Positions 53,307 to 61,039 of a stretch of 64,000 nucleotides of DNA are shown here, piece by piece. The notes beneath the pieces are model-generated. The model saw nothing but the letters and a program-made list of their open reading frames with translations, had not been told where the DNA came from and made no database searches. The stretch is taken from assembly GCF_022513565.1 (NCBI RefSeq), contig NZ_JAKWBE010000017.1:1-64000 (forward strand), in the 5' to 3' direction. Position 1 is the stretch's first letter, and every line of letters starts with the position of its first letter. This stretch comes from Streptomyces gilvus. GTDB lineage: Bacteria; Actinomycetota; Actinomycetes; Streptomycetales; Streptomycetaceae. Made by a program: the position numbers and the translations under genes.

Positions 53307-54434
53307 TCACCGGTCACTCAGCCGCCCGCTGATCCACTGCAGCGTCGCCGGAATCTCCCGCCGCCAGGTGTTGAAGTTGTGCCCCCCGCTGTCGAGGATG
53401 ATCGAGGAGATCCGGGTCAGGTTCGTGGCCTGAACTCGCTCTATGAACTTCAGCGTCGACTTGTAGTTGGATTCCCCGGTCCGGCTGCTGGTGACGAGCA
53501 GTGAGGTGTCCGGGGCGGGCAGGTGTTTGAGGCACCACCACAGGTCGGCGCGGTTGCGCAGCCCTTTGTCGCCGTGGAAGAGATCGCCCGTGGTCGGGTC
53601 GACCGGCGCCTTGTAGTACGGCGAAAGGCCCGCGCCCGCCGCGTAGGAGCCGGGGTGGTGCATGGCGAGTTTCAGTGCGCAGTAGCCGCCCGTGGAGTCG
53701 CCGATGATGCCCCAGCTCCCGGGCTTCCTGCCCACCCTGTAGTGCGCGAGCACGGCGTCGGGGAGGTCCTTGGCGAAGAACGTCTCCGTCTGCGGGCCGC
53801 CCGGGATGTCCACGCACTCGGTGTCCCGCGGCGGTGCGACGGTGGGCCGCAGCATCACCAGGATCATCGGCTGCATACGGCCGTCCTTGGCGAGCTCCTG
53901 TGCCGTGCGCGGGTAGTGCAGCTTGTCCACGAGCGCCTGCGCGGTGCCCGGATATCCGGTCAGCACGACGGTCGCGGGGAACGTACGCGCGCGATAACGG
54001 GGCTGGAAGTACTCCGGCGGCAGATAGACGTACGCGGGCGTGGCGATGTGCGTCCTGCGGCCCACGATGTCGACCTTCTGGATCTCTCCGCCGGTCTGCG
54101 GCCGGGCACCGCCCGGGCCACGCACGCGTGCCGTGTCGATCACCTCCAGGGGACCGCCGGAGCCGCCGGGCGCGGTGTGGTTGACGACCACGCCCTGTTC
54201 CTTCTCCTGGCCGAACAGGTCCGCCCAGCTCGCGTAGAACCCGAAGGCCTGGTTGGCGGCGAGGCCCACCGACGCGAAGAGTGCCAGCTGGGTACCGAAC
54301 AGCAGACCCACGCGACCGCTGACGGCCCGCCAGTTCCGCCGTGCCAGCCGTGGCCACAGCCACACCGTGCCGACGAACAGCAGCACGGCGAACAGGACCG
54401 CGAGCGCCAGCACCTTGTTGCTCGTAAGACCCAT
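53307..54434 (-). CDS. Membrane-anchored esterase of the antigen 85/esterase D type
   Basis: 375 residues: two N-terminal transmembrane helices (8-28 and 38-65) and an outer alpha/beta hydrolase domain. The nucleophile elbow is IIGDSTGGYCAL (GDSTG), and SGGHNFNTW holds the catalytic His. Corynebacterial relatives are mycolyltransferases, but Streptomyces lack mycolates, so a different acyl substrate is likely. AGGAAGA precedes the ATG. Divergent from lysX. Confidence 0.85.
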   Translation of the reverse strand: MGLTSNKVLALAVLFAVLLFVGTVWLWPRLARRNWRAVSGRVGLLFGTQLALFASVGLAANQAFGFYASWADLFGQEKEQGVVVNHTAPGGSGGPLEVIDTARVRGPGGARPQTGGEIQKVDIVGRRTHIATPAYVYLPPEYFQPRYRARTFPATVVLTGYPGTAQALVDKLHYPRTAQELAKDGRMQPMILVMLRPTVAPPRDTECVDIPGGPQTETFFAKDLPDAVLAHYRVGRKPGSWGIIGDSTGGYCALKLAMHHPGSYAAGAGLSPYYKAPVDPTTGDLFHGDKGLRNRADLWWCLKHLPAPDTSLLVTSSRTGESNYKSTLKFIERVQATNLTRISSIILDSGGHNFNTWRREIPATLQWISGRLSDR

Positions 54435-54535
54435 GACCTATCTTCCTGCCTGCGGGTTTTCCCCGGAGCACCACCCCTTCGCAAGGGCTTGTCCGGGACT
54501 TTTCCCGTCCTTTGGACCGGCTTTGAGGGGAGGAA

Positions 54536-54566
54536 GGAACCTCTCCCCCCGAGACACCGTCCTAGA
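54536..54566 (+). promoter_or_regulatory. Candidate SigE (ECF) promoter before lysX
   Basis: GGAAC (54536-54540) is followed after 17 bp by CGTCCTA (54558-54564), matching the ECF SigE pattern GGAAC/cGTC. It lies about 70 bp before the lysX start. I recall lysX/mprF-like SCO3397 as a SigE target. Confidence 0.55.
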
Positions 54567-54634
54567 GGGCGCAATGTCGCCGGATGCCCAGAACGGCACC
54601 GGGTCCAAGGTCTCTCGCAGAACTACGGGATGCG

Positions 54635-56476
54635 ATGTCTGTCAGGACAGATGAGGAAATGTCGGGTGGGGTTCCCTCCCGCGTACGCAACACGCGGCGC
54701 GTACTGCGAGGTCCGCGCCCCGAGGCCGTACCGGTACTCGTCGCCAGAGCGTGCGCGCTGGTGGGCGTTCTGGACATCGCGGCGGGCGTCTTCCCGCGCT
54801 TCCGGCACAGCCGTATGCACAGCATGGCCGAGGTGCTCCCCGGGTCGTTCGGTCCCTTCGCGGCGGCCCTCTCGCTGAGCGCGGGCATCCTCCTGCTGCT
54901 GCTCGCGCACGGCCTGAGGCGCGGCAAGCGGCGGGCGTGGCGCGCGGCGGTGGCGCTGCTGCCGGCGGGCGCCGTGGCGCAGTTCACGTACCGCCACTCC
55001 CTGATCGGCGTGATCATCTCGGCGGCACTGCTCGCGCCGCTGCTGCGCCACCGCGACCAGTTCTCCGCGCTGCCCGACCCGCGCAGCAGGTGGCGCGCGC
55101 TCGCCAACTTCGTCCTCATGAGCGCCGGTTCCCTCGCCCTCGGCCTGGTCATCGTCAGCGTCCACCCGAACCGCATGGTCGGCGACCCGAGCCTGGCCGA
55201 CCGCATCACCCACGTGCTGTACGGCCTGTTCGGCTTCGAGGGCCCGGTCGACTACCAGGGCAACACCTCCTGGACGGTGGGCTTCTCCCTCGGCGCCCTC
55301 GGACTGCTCACCGCGGTCACCACCATTTACCTGGCTTTCCGGCCGGAACACCCGGCGGCGCGCCTGACGGAGGAGGACGAGGCACGCCTGCGGGCGCTGC
55401 TGGACAAGCACGGCCGCCGCGACTCCCTCGGCCACTTCGCGCTGCGGCGCGACAAGGCCGTGGTCTTCTCGCCCAGCGGCAAGGCGGCGGTGACCTACCG
55501 CGTCGTGTCCGGTGTGATGCTCGCCAGCGGCGACCCCATCGGCGACGTCGAGGCCTGGCCGGGCGCCATCGAGCGCTTCATGGACGAGGCACGCGCGCAC
55601 TCCTGGACCCCGGCCGTCATGGGCTGCTCGGAGACGGGAGGCGAGGTGTGGACCCGCGAGACCGGCCTGGACGCCCTGGAACTGGGCGACGAGGCGGTGG
55701 TGGACGTGGCGGATTTCTCCCTCGCCGGCCGAGCGATGCGCAACGTGCGCCAGATGGTCAAGCGCATCGAGCGCGCCGGTTACGAGACCCGGGTACGACG
55801 TGTCCGTGACCTCGGCGACGCCGAACTGGAGCGCATCCGGCAGGCCGCCGAGGACTGGCGCGGCACGGACACCGAGCGCGGCTTCTCCATGGCCCTGGGC
55901 CGGATCGGCGACGCCTCCGACGGCGACTGCCTGATCGCCACCGCCCACAAGGCCGACCCCGAGCCCGGCCCCTACGGCGACCTGAAGGCGATCCTGCACT
56001 TCGTGCCCTGGGGCACGGACGGCGCCTCCCTCGACCTGATGCGCCGCGACCGCTCGGCCGACCCCGGCATGAACGAACTGCTCATCGTCGCCGCCCTCCA
56101 GGCGGCACCGAAGTTCGGCATCACCCGTGTCTCGCTGAACTTCGCGATGTTCCGCTCCGCCCTCGCGCGGGGCGAGAAGATCGGCGCGGGCCCCGTGCTG
56201 CGCGCCTGGCGCGGACTGCTGGTGTTCCTCTCCCGCTGGTTCCAGATCGAGTCCCTGTACAAGTTCAACGCCAAGTTCCAGCCCCGCTGGGAGCCGCGCT
56301 TCGTCGTCTACCGGGCCTCCGCGGACCTGCCGCGCATCGGTCTCGCCGCGATGCAGGCCGAGGGCTTCGTCAACCTGGCCCTGCCGCTGCCGCGCTTCCT
56401 GCGCCGCCGCCAGAAGCCCGCACGCGCGTGTGCCCACACCGTGCCGGAGAGGGACGCCCGAGCCCGAGTCGCGTGA
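54635..56476 (+). CDS. Phosphatidylglycerol lysyltransferase-like (MprF/LysX) protein
   Basis: About 613 residues: six to seven N-terminal transmembrane helices (about 35-240) and a C-terminal DUF2156 acyltransferase domain of two GNAT-like folds (FALRRDKAVVFSPSGKAAVTYRVVSGVMLASGDPIG region, EDWRGTDTERGFSMALGRI). MprF adds lysine from Lys-tRNA to phosphatidylglycerol, lowering the negative surface charge and cationic peptide binding. A separate lysyl-tRNA synthetase domain is absent. The start codon (ATG 54635 or 54655 region) is uncertain. Confidence 0.85.
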   Translation: MSVRTDEEMSGGVPSRVRNTRRVLRGPRPEAVPVLVARACALVGVLDIAAGVFPRFRHSRMHSMAEVLPGSFGPFAAALSLSAGILLLLLAHGLRRGKRRAWRAAVALLPAGAVAQFTYRHSLIGVIISAALLAPLLRHRDQFSALPDPRSRWRALANFVLMSAGSLALGLVIVSVHPNRMVGDPSLADRITHVLYGLFGFEGPVDYQGNTSWTVGFSLGALGLLTAVTTIYLAFRPEHPAARLTEEDEARLRALLDKHGRRDSLGHFALRRDKAVVFSPSGKAAVTYRVVSGVMLASGDPIGDVEAWPGAIERFMDEARAHSWTPAVMGCSETGGEVWTRETGLDALELGDEAVVDVADFSLAGRAMRNVRQMVKRIERAGYETRVRRVRDLGDAELERIRQAAEDWRGTDTERGFSMALGRIGDASDGDCLIATAHKADPEPGPYGDLKAILHFVPWGTDGASLDLMRRDRSADPGMNELLIVAALQAAPKFGITRVSLNFAMFRSALARGEKIGAGPVLRAWRGLLVFLSRWFQIESLYKFNAKFQPRWEPRFVVYRASADLPRIGLAAMQAEGFVNLALPLPRFLRRRQKPARACAHTVPERDARARVA

Positions 56477-56587
56477 CGTCCCGGTTCACGTGTGCGATGC
56501 CGGCCCGGCCGGAGAGCCGCCCCGTCCCCGGGGCCTCCGGCCGGGCCGCGGCGTCTTCGGGCCCGTTGCGGGGCCTACGCTGAACAT

Positions 56588-57691
56588 ATGAGCAAGCAGA
56601 GCGGACGCGGGCGCGTCGCGGGCCTTCCGCAGTGGGAGCGCTGCGCGGTCATGGGAGTCGTGAACGTCACACCGGATTCCTTCTCCGACGGCGGCCGCTT
56701 CTTCGACACCACGGCCGCCGTCAAGCACGGCCTGGAGCTGGTCGCCGAGGGCGCGGACCTGGTCGACGTCGGCGGCGAGTCCACCCGCCCCGGCGCCACC
56801 CGCGTCGATGCCGCCGAGGAGCTCAGGCGTGTCGTCCCCGTCGTGCGCGGCCTCGCCTCCGAGGGCGTCACGGTCTCCGTCGACACCATGCGCGCGTCCG
56901 TCGCCGAGCAGGCCCTCGCCGCGGGCGCGGCCCTCGTCAACGACGTCAGCGGCGGCCTCGCCGACCCCGCGATGATCCCCGTCGTCGCCTCCTCGGGCGC
57001 CCCGTTCGTCGTCATGCACTGGCGGGGCTTCCTGGAGGGCGGCAACGTCAGGGGCGTGTACGAGGACGTCGTCGCCGAGGTCGTCGACGAACTCCACGCG
57101 CGCGTGGACGCCGTCCTCGCCGGCGGCATCGCGCCCGACCGGATCGTCGTCGACCCCGGTCTCGGCTTCTCCAAGGACGCCGAGCACGACCTCGTGCTGC
57201 TGGCCCACCTCGACCGTCTGCTCGGTCTCGGCCGCCCCCTGCTCGTCGCCGCCTCCCGCAAGCGGTTCCTGGGACGCGTGCTCGCCGGCCCGGAGGGCGC
57301 GCCCCCGCCCGCGCGCGAGCGCGACGCCGCCACGGCCGCCGTCTCCGCGCTCGCCGCACAGGCCGGCGCGTGGGCGGTCCGCGTGCACGAGGTCCGCGCG
57401 ACAGCGGACGCGGTACGGGTCGCCCACGCCGTGGAACAGGCGCGCGGGACGGAGAACGCGCCGGGCGCCGCCCCTACGCCCGGGGAGCGAGACGCGGAGC
57501 GCACGCCGGGCGCCGACACCGCACGCGAGGCGCACGGCATGGAGTGCGTGCCGGGCGCTCACACCGCACCCCCCGAGCACCCCACCCCCCACACGGCCGG
57601 CGCCCACGCCGAAAAGCGCGCCCCCTCCCCCGGTCAAGCGCCGCCCCCGCCCGGCGCGCGCGGCCCCCACGGCTCAGAAGGAGCCCGGTGA
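56588..57691 (+). CDS. folP: Dihydropteroate synthase with extended C-terminus
   Basis: Joins p-aminobenzoate to dihydropterin pyrophosphate; target of sulfonamides. VMGVVNVTPDSFSDGG, DVGGESTRPGA, DTMRASVAEQAL, NDVSGG and ASRKRFLG are all present within 285 residues. A further 80 residues are Pro/Ala/Glu-rich low complexity with repeated PGA(D/H)TA words, absent from typical FolP. TACGCT lies 6 nt before ATG 56588 (leaderless). The next gene's GTG overlaps the stop. Confidence 0.94.
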   Translation: MSKQSGRGRVAGLPQWERCAVMGVVNVTPDSFSDGGRFFDTTAAVKHGLELVAEGADLVDVGGESTRPGATRVDAAEELRRVVPVVRGLASEGVTVSVDTMRASVAEQALAAGAALVNDVSGGLADPAMIPVVASSGAPFVVMHWRGFLEGGNVRGVYEDVVAEVVDELHARVDAVLAGGIAPDRIVVDPGLGFSKDAEHDLVLLAHLDRLLGLGRPLLVAASRKRFLGRVLAGPEGAPPPARERDAATAAVSALAAQAGAWAVRVHEVRATADAVRVAHAVEQARGTENAPGAAPTPGERDAERTPGADTAREAHGMECVPGAHTAPPEHPTPHTAGAHAEKRAPSPGQAPPPPGARGPHGSEGAR

Positions 57692-58191
57692 GCGCCCCCC
57701 ACACCGATGTCGAGCAGGTGGAGGCGGCCAACACCGCGTTCTACGAGGCACTGGAACGCGGTGACTTCGAGGAGGTGTCCTCACTCTGGCTGACCCCCGC
57801 CGACCTGGGCGTCGACGAGGAGTACCACGACCCGGCGGACACCGGCGTGGTGTCCTGCGTGCACCCGGGCTGGCCCGTGCTGACCGGTCGCGGCGAGGTC
57901 CTGAGGTCGTACGCGCTGATCATGGCGAGCACCGACTACATCCAGTTCTTCCTGACCGACGTGCATGTCTCGGTCACCGGCGACACCGCCCTGGTCACCT
58001 GCACCGAGAACATCCTCAGCGGCGGCCCGGCCCCCCGGGGCGACGAGGAGCTGGGCCCTCTGGTGGGCCAGCTGGTGGTCGCGACCAACGTCTTCCGCCG
58101 CACCCCCGACGGCTGGAAGCTGTGGTCCCACCATGCCTCCCCCGTTCTGGCCGAAAACGACGAGGCCGAGGACGAGGACACCCCGTCCTGA
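57688..58191 (+). CDS. NTF2/SnoaL-like protein coupled to folP
   Basis: 167 residues: QVEAANTAFYEALERGDFEEVSSLW is the cone-shaped NTF2-like start, followed by a long WPVLTGRGEVLRSYALIM and VVATNVFRRTPDGWKLWSHHAS, the usual SnoaL/DUF4440 ending. GTG 57688 overlaps the folP stop. Coupling to folP and position before folB suggest a link with folate synthesis, but no such role is established. Confidence 0.85.
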   Translation: MSAPHTDVEQVEAANTAFYEALERGDFEEVSSLWLTPADLGVDEEYHDPADTGVVSCVHPGWPVLTGRGEVLRSYALIMASTDYIQFFLTDVHVSVTGDTALVTCTENILSGGPAPRGDEELGPLVGQLVVATNVFRRTPDGWKLWSHHASPVLAENDEAEDEDTPS

Positions 58192-58270
58192 CGGGGTAGT
58201 CGCCCGGTGAGGACATCCGCGGGCCGAGACCGTCCGCCGGCGCCCGGAACACCCACCGGGAGCAAGAAGT

Positions 58271-58382
58271 GGTTGGAATCACGACGGCCGGGTAAGGGCG
58301 GCTACCAACCCGTGAGCCACCGGGTTCCCCAAGGGGAAACAGACGATGAAACCTCCTGGCCCCGGCTCGGGCCCGCGGGCCC
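58271..58382 (+). ncRNA. Candidate structured RNA with mutually exclusive helices before folB
   Basis: Helix A: GGTTGG (58271-58276) with CCAACC (58305-58310). Helix B: AACCCG (58307-58312) with CGGGTT (58321-58326). Helix C: TTCCCC (58325-58330) with GGGGAA (58333-58338). A excludes B, and B excludes C. CCTCCT (58352-58357) and the palindrome GGGCCCGCGGGCCC (58369-58382) follow. A separate -10-like TAGATT (58411-58416) may start folB, so this could be a small RNA, a terminator system or a regulated leader. Confidence 0.4.
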
Positions 58383-58487
58383 GTGGCCCGGCCCTGTCAG
58401 TGCCCGCGGGTAGATTCGTTCGAGGCCGGTGTGCCGCCCGCACACGGCGGTGACCGGCCTTCACCGACGACTGCAGGAGTGATTCGC

Positions 58488-58847
58488 GTGGATCGTGTCG
58501 CGCTGCGCGGCCTGAGGGCCCGTGGGCATCACGGGGTGTTCCCCGAGGAGCGCGAGGAGGGCCAGACCTTCGTCGTGGACCTCGTCCTCGGCCTCGACAC
58601 CCGTCCGGCCGCGGCCGACGACGACCTGGCGAAGACCGTGCACTACGGCATCGTGGCGGAGGAGGTCGTGGCCGTCGTCGAGGGCGAGCCCGTCAACCTC
58701 ATCGAGACGCTCGCCGAGCGCATCGCCCAGACCTGTCTGAAGCACGAGGGAGTCCAGGAGGTCGAGGTCCGCGTCCACAAGCCGGACGCGCCGATCACCG
58801 TCCCCTTCGACGACGTGACCGTCACCATCACCCGGAGCCGAGTATGA
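58488..58847 (+). CDS. folB: Dihydroneopterin aldolase
   Basis: 119 residues: MDRVALRGLRARGHHGVFPEE start, KTVHYGIVAEEV, and PVNLIETLAERIAQ, all FolB signatures (catalytic Glu and Lys positions). GTG 58488 has AGGAG 8 nt upstream. It overlaps folK by 4 bp and is part of the folate set. Confidence 0.94.
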   Translation: MDRVALRGLRARGHHGVFPEEREEGQTFVVDLVLGLDTRPAAADDDLAKTVHYGIVAEEVVAVVEGEPVNLIETLAERIAQTCLKHEGVQEVEVRVHKPDAPITVPFDDVTVTITRSRV

Positions 58848-59455
58848 CCGCGTTCTTCACCGAGGGGCACAGCGACCCGACCGTACAGCCGGTACCCGCC
58901 TCCGTGGTGCGACAGGTGGACGCCGCCGACACGACCCTGCACAACCCGAAACGGGCCGTGATCTCCCTCGGCGCCAACCTCGGCAACCGCCTGGAGACCC
59001 TCCAGGGCGCCATCGACGCCCTCGAGGACACCCCCGGCGTCCGCGTGAAGGCCGTGTCGCCGGTGTACGAGACGGAGCCGTGGGGCGTGGAGACCGGCAG
59101 CCAGCCGGCGTACTTCAACGCGGTGATCCTGCTGAAGACCACCCTGCCCCCGTCCTCGCTGCTGGAGCGGGCGCACGCGGTCGAGGAGGCCTTCCACCGG
59201 GTCCGGGACGAGCGCTGGGGCGCCCGCACCCTCGACGTCGACATCGTCGCGTACGCCGACGTCGTCGACGACGACCCGCAGCTCACCCTCCCCCACCCGC
59301 GCGCCCACGAACGGGCCTTCGTCCTCGCTCCCTGGTACGACCTGGAGCCCGAGGCGCAGTTGCCGGGCCGGGGCGCGGTCGCCGATCTCCTCGGCGCCGT
59401 CACCCGCGACGGGGTGACGCCCCGCAAGGACCTGGAACTCCACCTGCCCGAGTAG
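58844..59455 (+). CDS. folK: HPPK, 6-hydroxymethyl-dihydropterin pyrophosphokinase
   Basis: 203 residues with a 38-residue N-terminal extension before the family start (AVISLGANLGNRLETLQ). SPVYETEPWGVETGSQPAYFN and RWGARTLDVDIVAY match HPPK; the metal-binding Asp pair is in LDVDIV. Translationally coupled to folB by ATGA. Confidence 0.93.
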   Translation: MTAFFTEGHSDPTVQPVPASVVRQVDAADTTLHNPKRAVISLGANLGNRLETLQGAIDALEDTPGVRVKAVSPVYETEPWGVETGSQPAYFNAVILLKTTLPPSSLLERAHAVEEAFHRVRDERWGARTLDVDIVAYADVVDDDPQLTLPHPRAHERAFVLAPWYDLEPEAQLPGRGAVADLLGAVTRDGVTPRKDLELHLPE

Positions 59456-59535
59456 TCGTTAAGGTCAGGGCGAGAGGTCACCACGACCACCGTCGGCGGG
59501 ACGATCCCGCGACCCGGGGGAGCTGAAGGGACACC

Positions 59536-60021
59536 GTGAGAGAGCTGCGCATCAGGGTGCTGGCCGGAGTGTTTTTCGTGGCCGGAGTCCTGTCCTGGGC
59601 GGGCGCCCGCCTGTGGAACTCGATCGGTACCCTGCCGAGCGTCCCGCTGGCCGCCCCCATCGTGCTCGCGCTGATCGCCGTGGTCCTCACGGCCACGGCG
59701 CTCTCGATCCGCGGCCGGCTCAAGGCCCAGCGCGAGCGTGATCCCGAGGCGAAGGGCGTGGACCCCCTGATGGCGGCCCGCGCGGTCGTCTTCGGCCAGT
59801 CCAGCGCCCTGGTCGCCGCCCTGGTCGCCGGGATGTACGGCGGCACGGGCGTCTTCCTCCTTGAGCTCCTCGACATCCCGGCCCGCCGCGACCAGGCGAT
59901 CTACGCCGGCTTCTCGGTGGTGGCGGGCATCGCGGTCATAGCGGCGGCCATCTTTCTGGAGCGTGTCTGCAAGCTCCCGGACGACGACGAGAACAACAAC
60001 GGCGCGGCCTCGACGGCCTGA
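59536..60021 (+). CDS. DUF3180 membrane protein
   Basis: 161 residues from GTG 59536 with four transmembrane helices (about 8-27, 38-60, 85-107 and 120-143). It is the conserved small membrane protein that follows folK in actinobacteria. It lies 80 bp after folK; function unknown. Gly/Asn-rich C-terminus. Confidence 0.88.
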   Translation: MRELRIRVLAGVFFVAGVLSWAGARLWNSIGTLPSVPLAAPIVLALIAVVLTATALSIRGRLKAQRERDPEAKGVDPLMAARAVVFGQSSALVAALVAGMYGGTGVFLLELLDIPARRDQAIYAGFSVVAGIAVIAAAIFLERVCKLPDDDENNNGAASTA

Positions 60022-60036
60022 CTGACGTGCACGCCG

Positions 60037-60250
60037 TTACCAGGCCTGACGGACGAGGTGTCCGTTGACCAGAAAGCCTGGGCGGGGGTCAAGGCGATAG
60101 CTGTAGAGGGTGAAGGGCCTGTCCTTGGTTGTGCGCCGCCGTACCTCGTGGACCGGGGTCCACATGGACTCCCTGAGCTGCAGCGAGTGCCGCTCGCGCT
60201 GGAAGGTACCGCGTGAAGGCCGGCTGTCAGCTCACACGAGGAAAACGCTG
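60037..60250 (-). pseudogene. Possible gene remnant of unknown origin
   Basis: On the minus strand a frame ending at a TAA near 60037 reads ...RGTFQRERHSLQLRESMWTP, VHEVRRRTTKDRPFTLYSYR, LDPRPGFLVNGHLVRQAW. A stop about 70 codons upstream closes it and there is no start or Shine-Dalgarno. The composition is lower in GC and codons are less biased than in neighbours. It looks like the tail of a lost gene; the family is not recognised. Confidence 0.3.
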
Positions 60251-60293
60251 CCGCATGTGGTGCGCGTCCCCGCCCACGTACTGCCTCAGCAGG

Positions 60294-60899
60294 TCAGTGT
60301 GCCAGTATCAGGCTCATTGCCTCGGCACGGGTCGTGGCGTCCCGAAGCTGACCACGTACCGCCGACGTCGTGGTCTTGGCACCCGGCTTGCGGATCCCGC
60401 GCACCGACATGCACATATGCTCGGCCTCGATAACGACGATCACGCCTCGGGCCTCGAGGATCCGCATGAGGGAGTCGGCGATCTGCGTGGTGAGTCGTTC
60501 CTGCACCTGCAGACGGCGGGCAAACACCTCAACCAACCGTGCGAGCTTCGACAGGCCCGTAATCTTGCCGCTTTCGGCCGGAACGTATCCCACGTGAGCC
60601 ACGCCATGGAACGGCAGCATGTGGTGTTCGCACAAACTTACGATTTCGATATCCTTGACCAGGACCATCTCGTCGTGCCCAAGGTCGAACGTGGTGGTCA
60701 GGACATCCTCGGGCTCCTGACTCTGCCCCGCCAAGAGCTCCCGGTACGCCCGCGCCACCCGCGCCGGTGTCTCCCGCAGCCCCTCGCGGTCCGGGTCCTC
60801 GCCGACCGCGATGAGGAGTTCGCGCACGGCGTTCTCGGCCCGCTTCTCGTCGAACTCGCCGATCGTGCCCTCGCCGTCCAGCGTCACGGGGTCGGTCAT
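60294..60899 (-). CDS. folE: GTP cyclohydrolase I
   Basis: First step of folate synthesis from GTP. 201 residues with IVSLCEHHMLPFHGVAHVGY (Cys and His zinc ligands) and the C-terminal EAEHMCMSVRGIRKPGAKT. AGGAACGAGG precedes ATG 60899. It is convergent with the DUF3180 gene and lies downstream of ftsH on the same strand, behind a strong terminator. Confidence 0.95.
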   Translation of the reverse strand: MTDPVTLDGEGTIGEFDEKRAENAVRELLIAVGEDPDREGLRETPARVARAYRELLAGQSQEPEDVLTTTFDLGHDEMVLVKDIEIVSLCEHHMLPFHGVAHVGYVPAESGKITGLSKLARLVEVFARRLQVQERLTTQIADSLMRILEARGVIVVIEAEHMCMSVRGIRKPGAKTTTSAVRGQLRDATTRAEAMSLILAH

Positions 60900-60972
60900 G
60901 TGCGGTGCCTCGTTCCTGTGCGGGTCACGCGTGTAGGCCACGCGCCTCATCTGCGGCATGGCTGAAAACGCC

Positions 60973-61002
60973 GCGCCCCCCAGGCTAGAACCTGGGGGGC
61001 GC
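60973..61002 (-). terminator. Terminator downstream of ftsH
   Basis: Perfect 12-bp stem GCGCCCCCCAGG (60973-60984) with CCTGGGGGGCGC (60991-61002), 6-nt loop; on the minus strand it is followed by GGCGTTTTC. It separates ftsH from folE. Confidence 0.85.
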
Positions 61003-61039
61003 GCGCACTTATTCCGGTCCCGGTGGGACGGAAGGGACG

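Noticed and set aside
60040..60290. tRNA gene or attachment site
   Set aside because: No cloverleaf or CCA-end pattern could be built.
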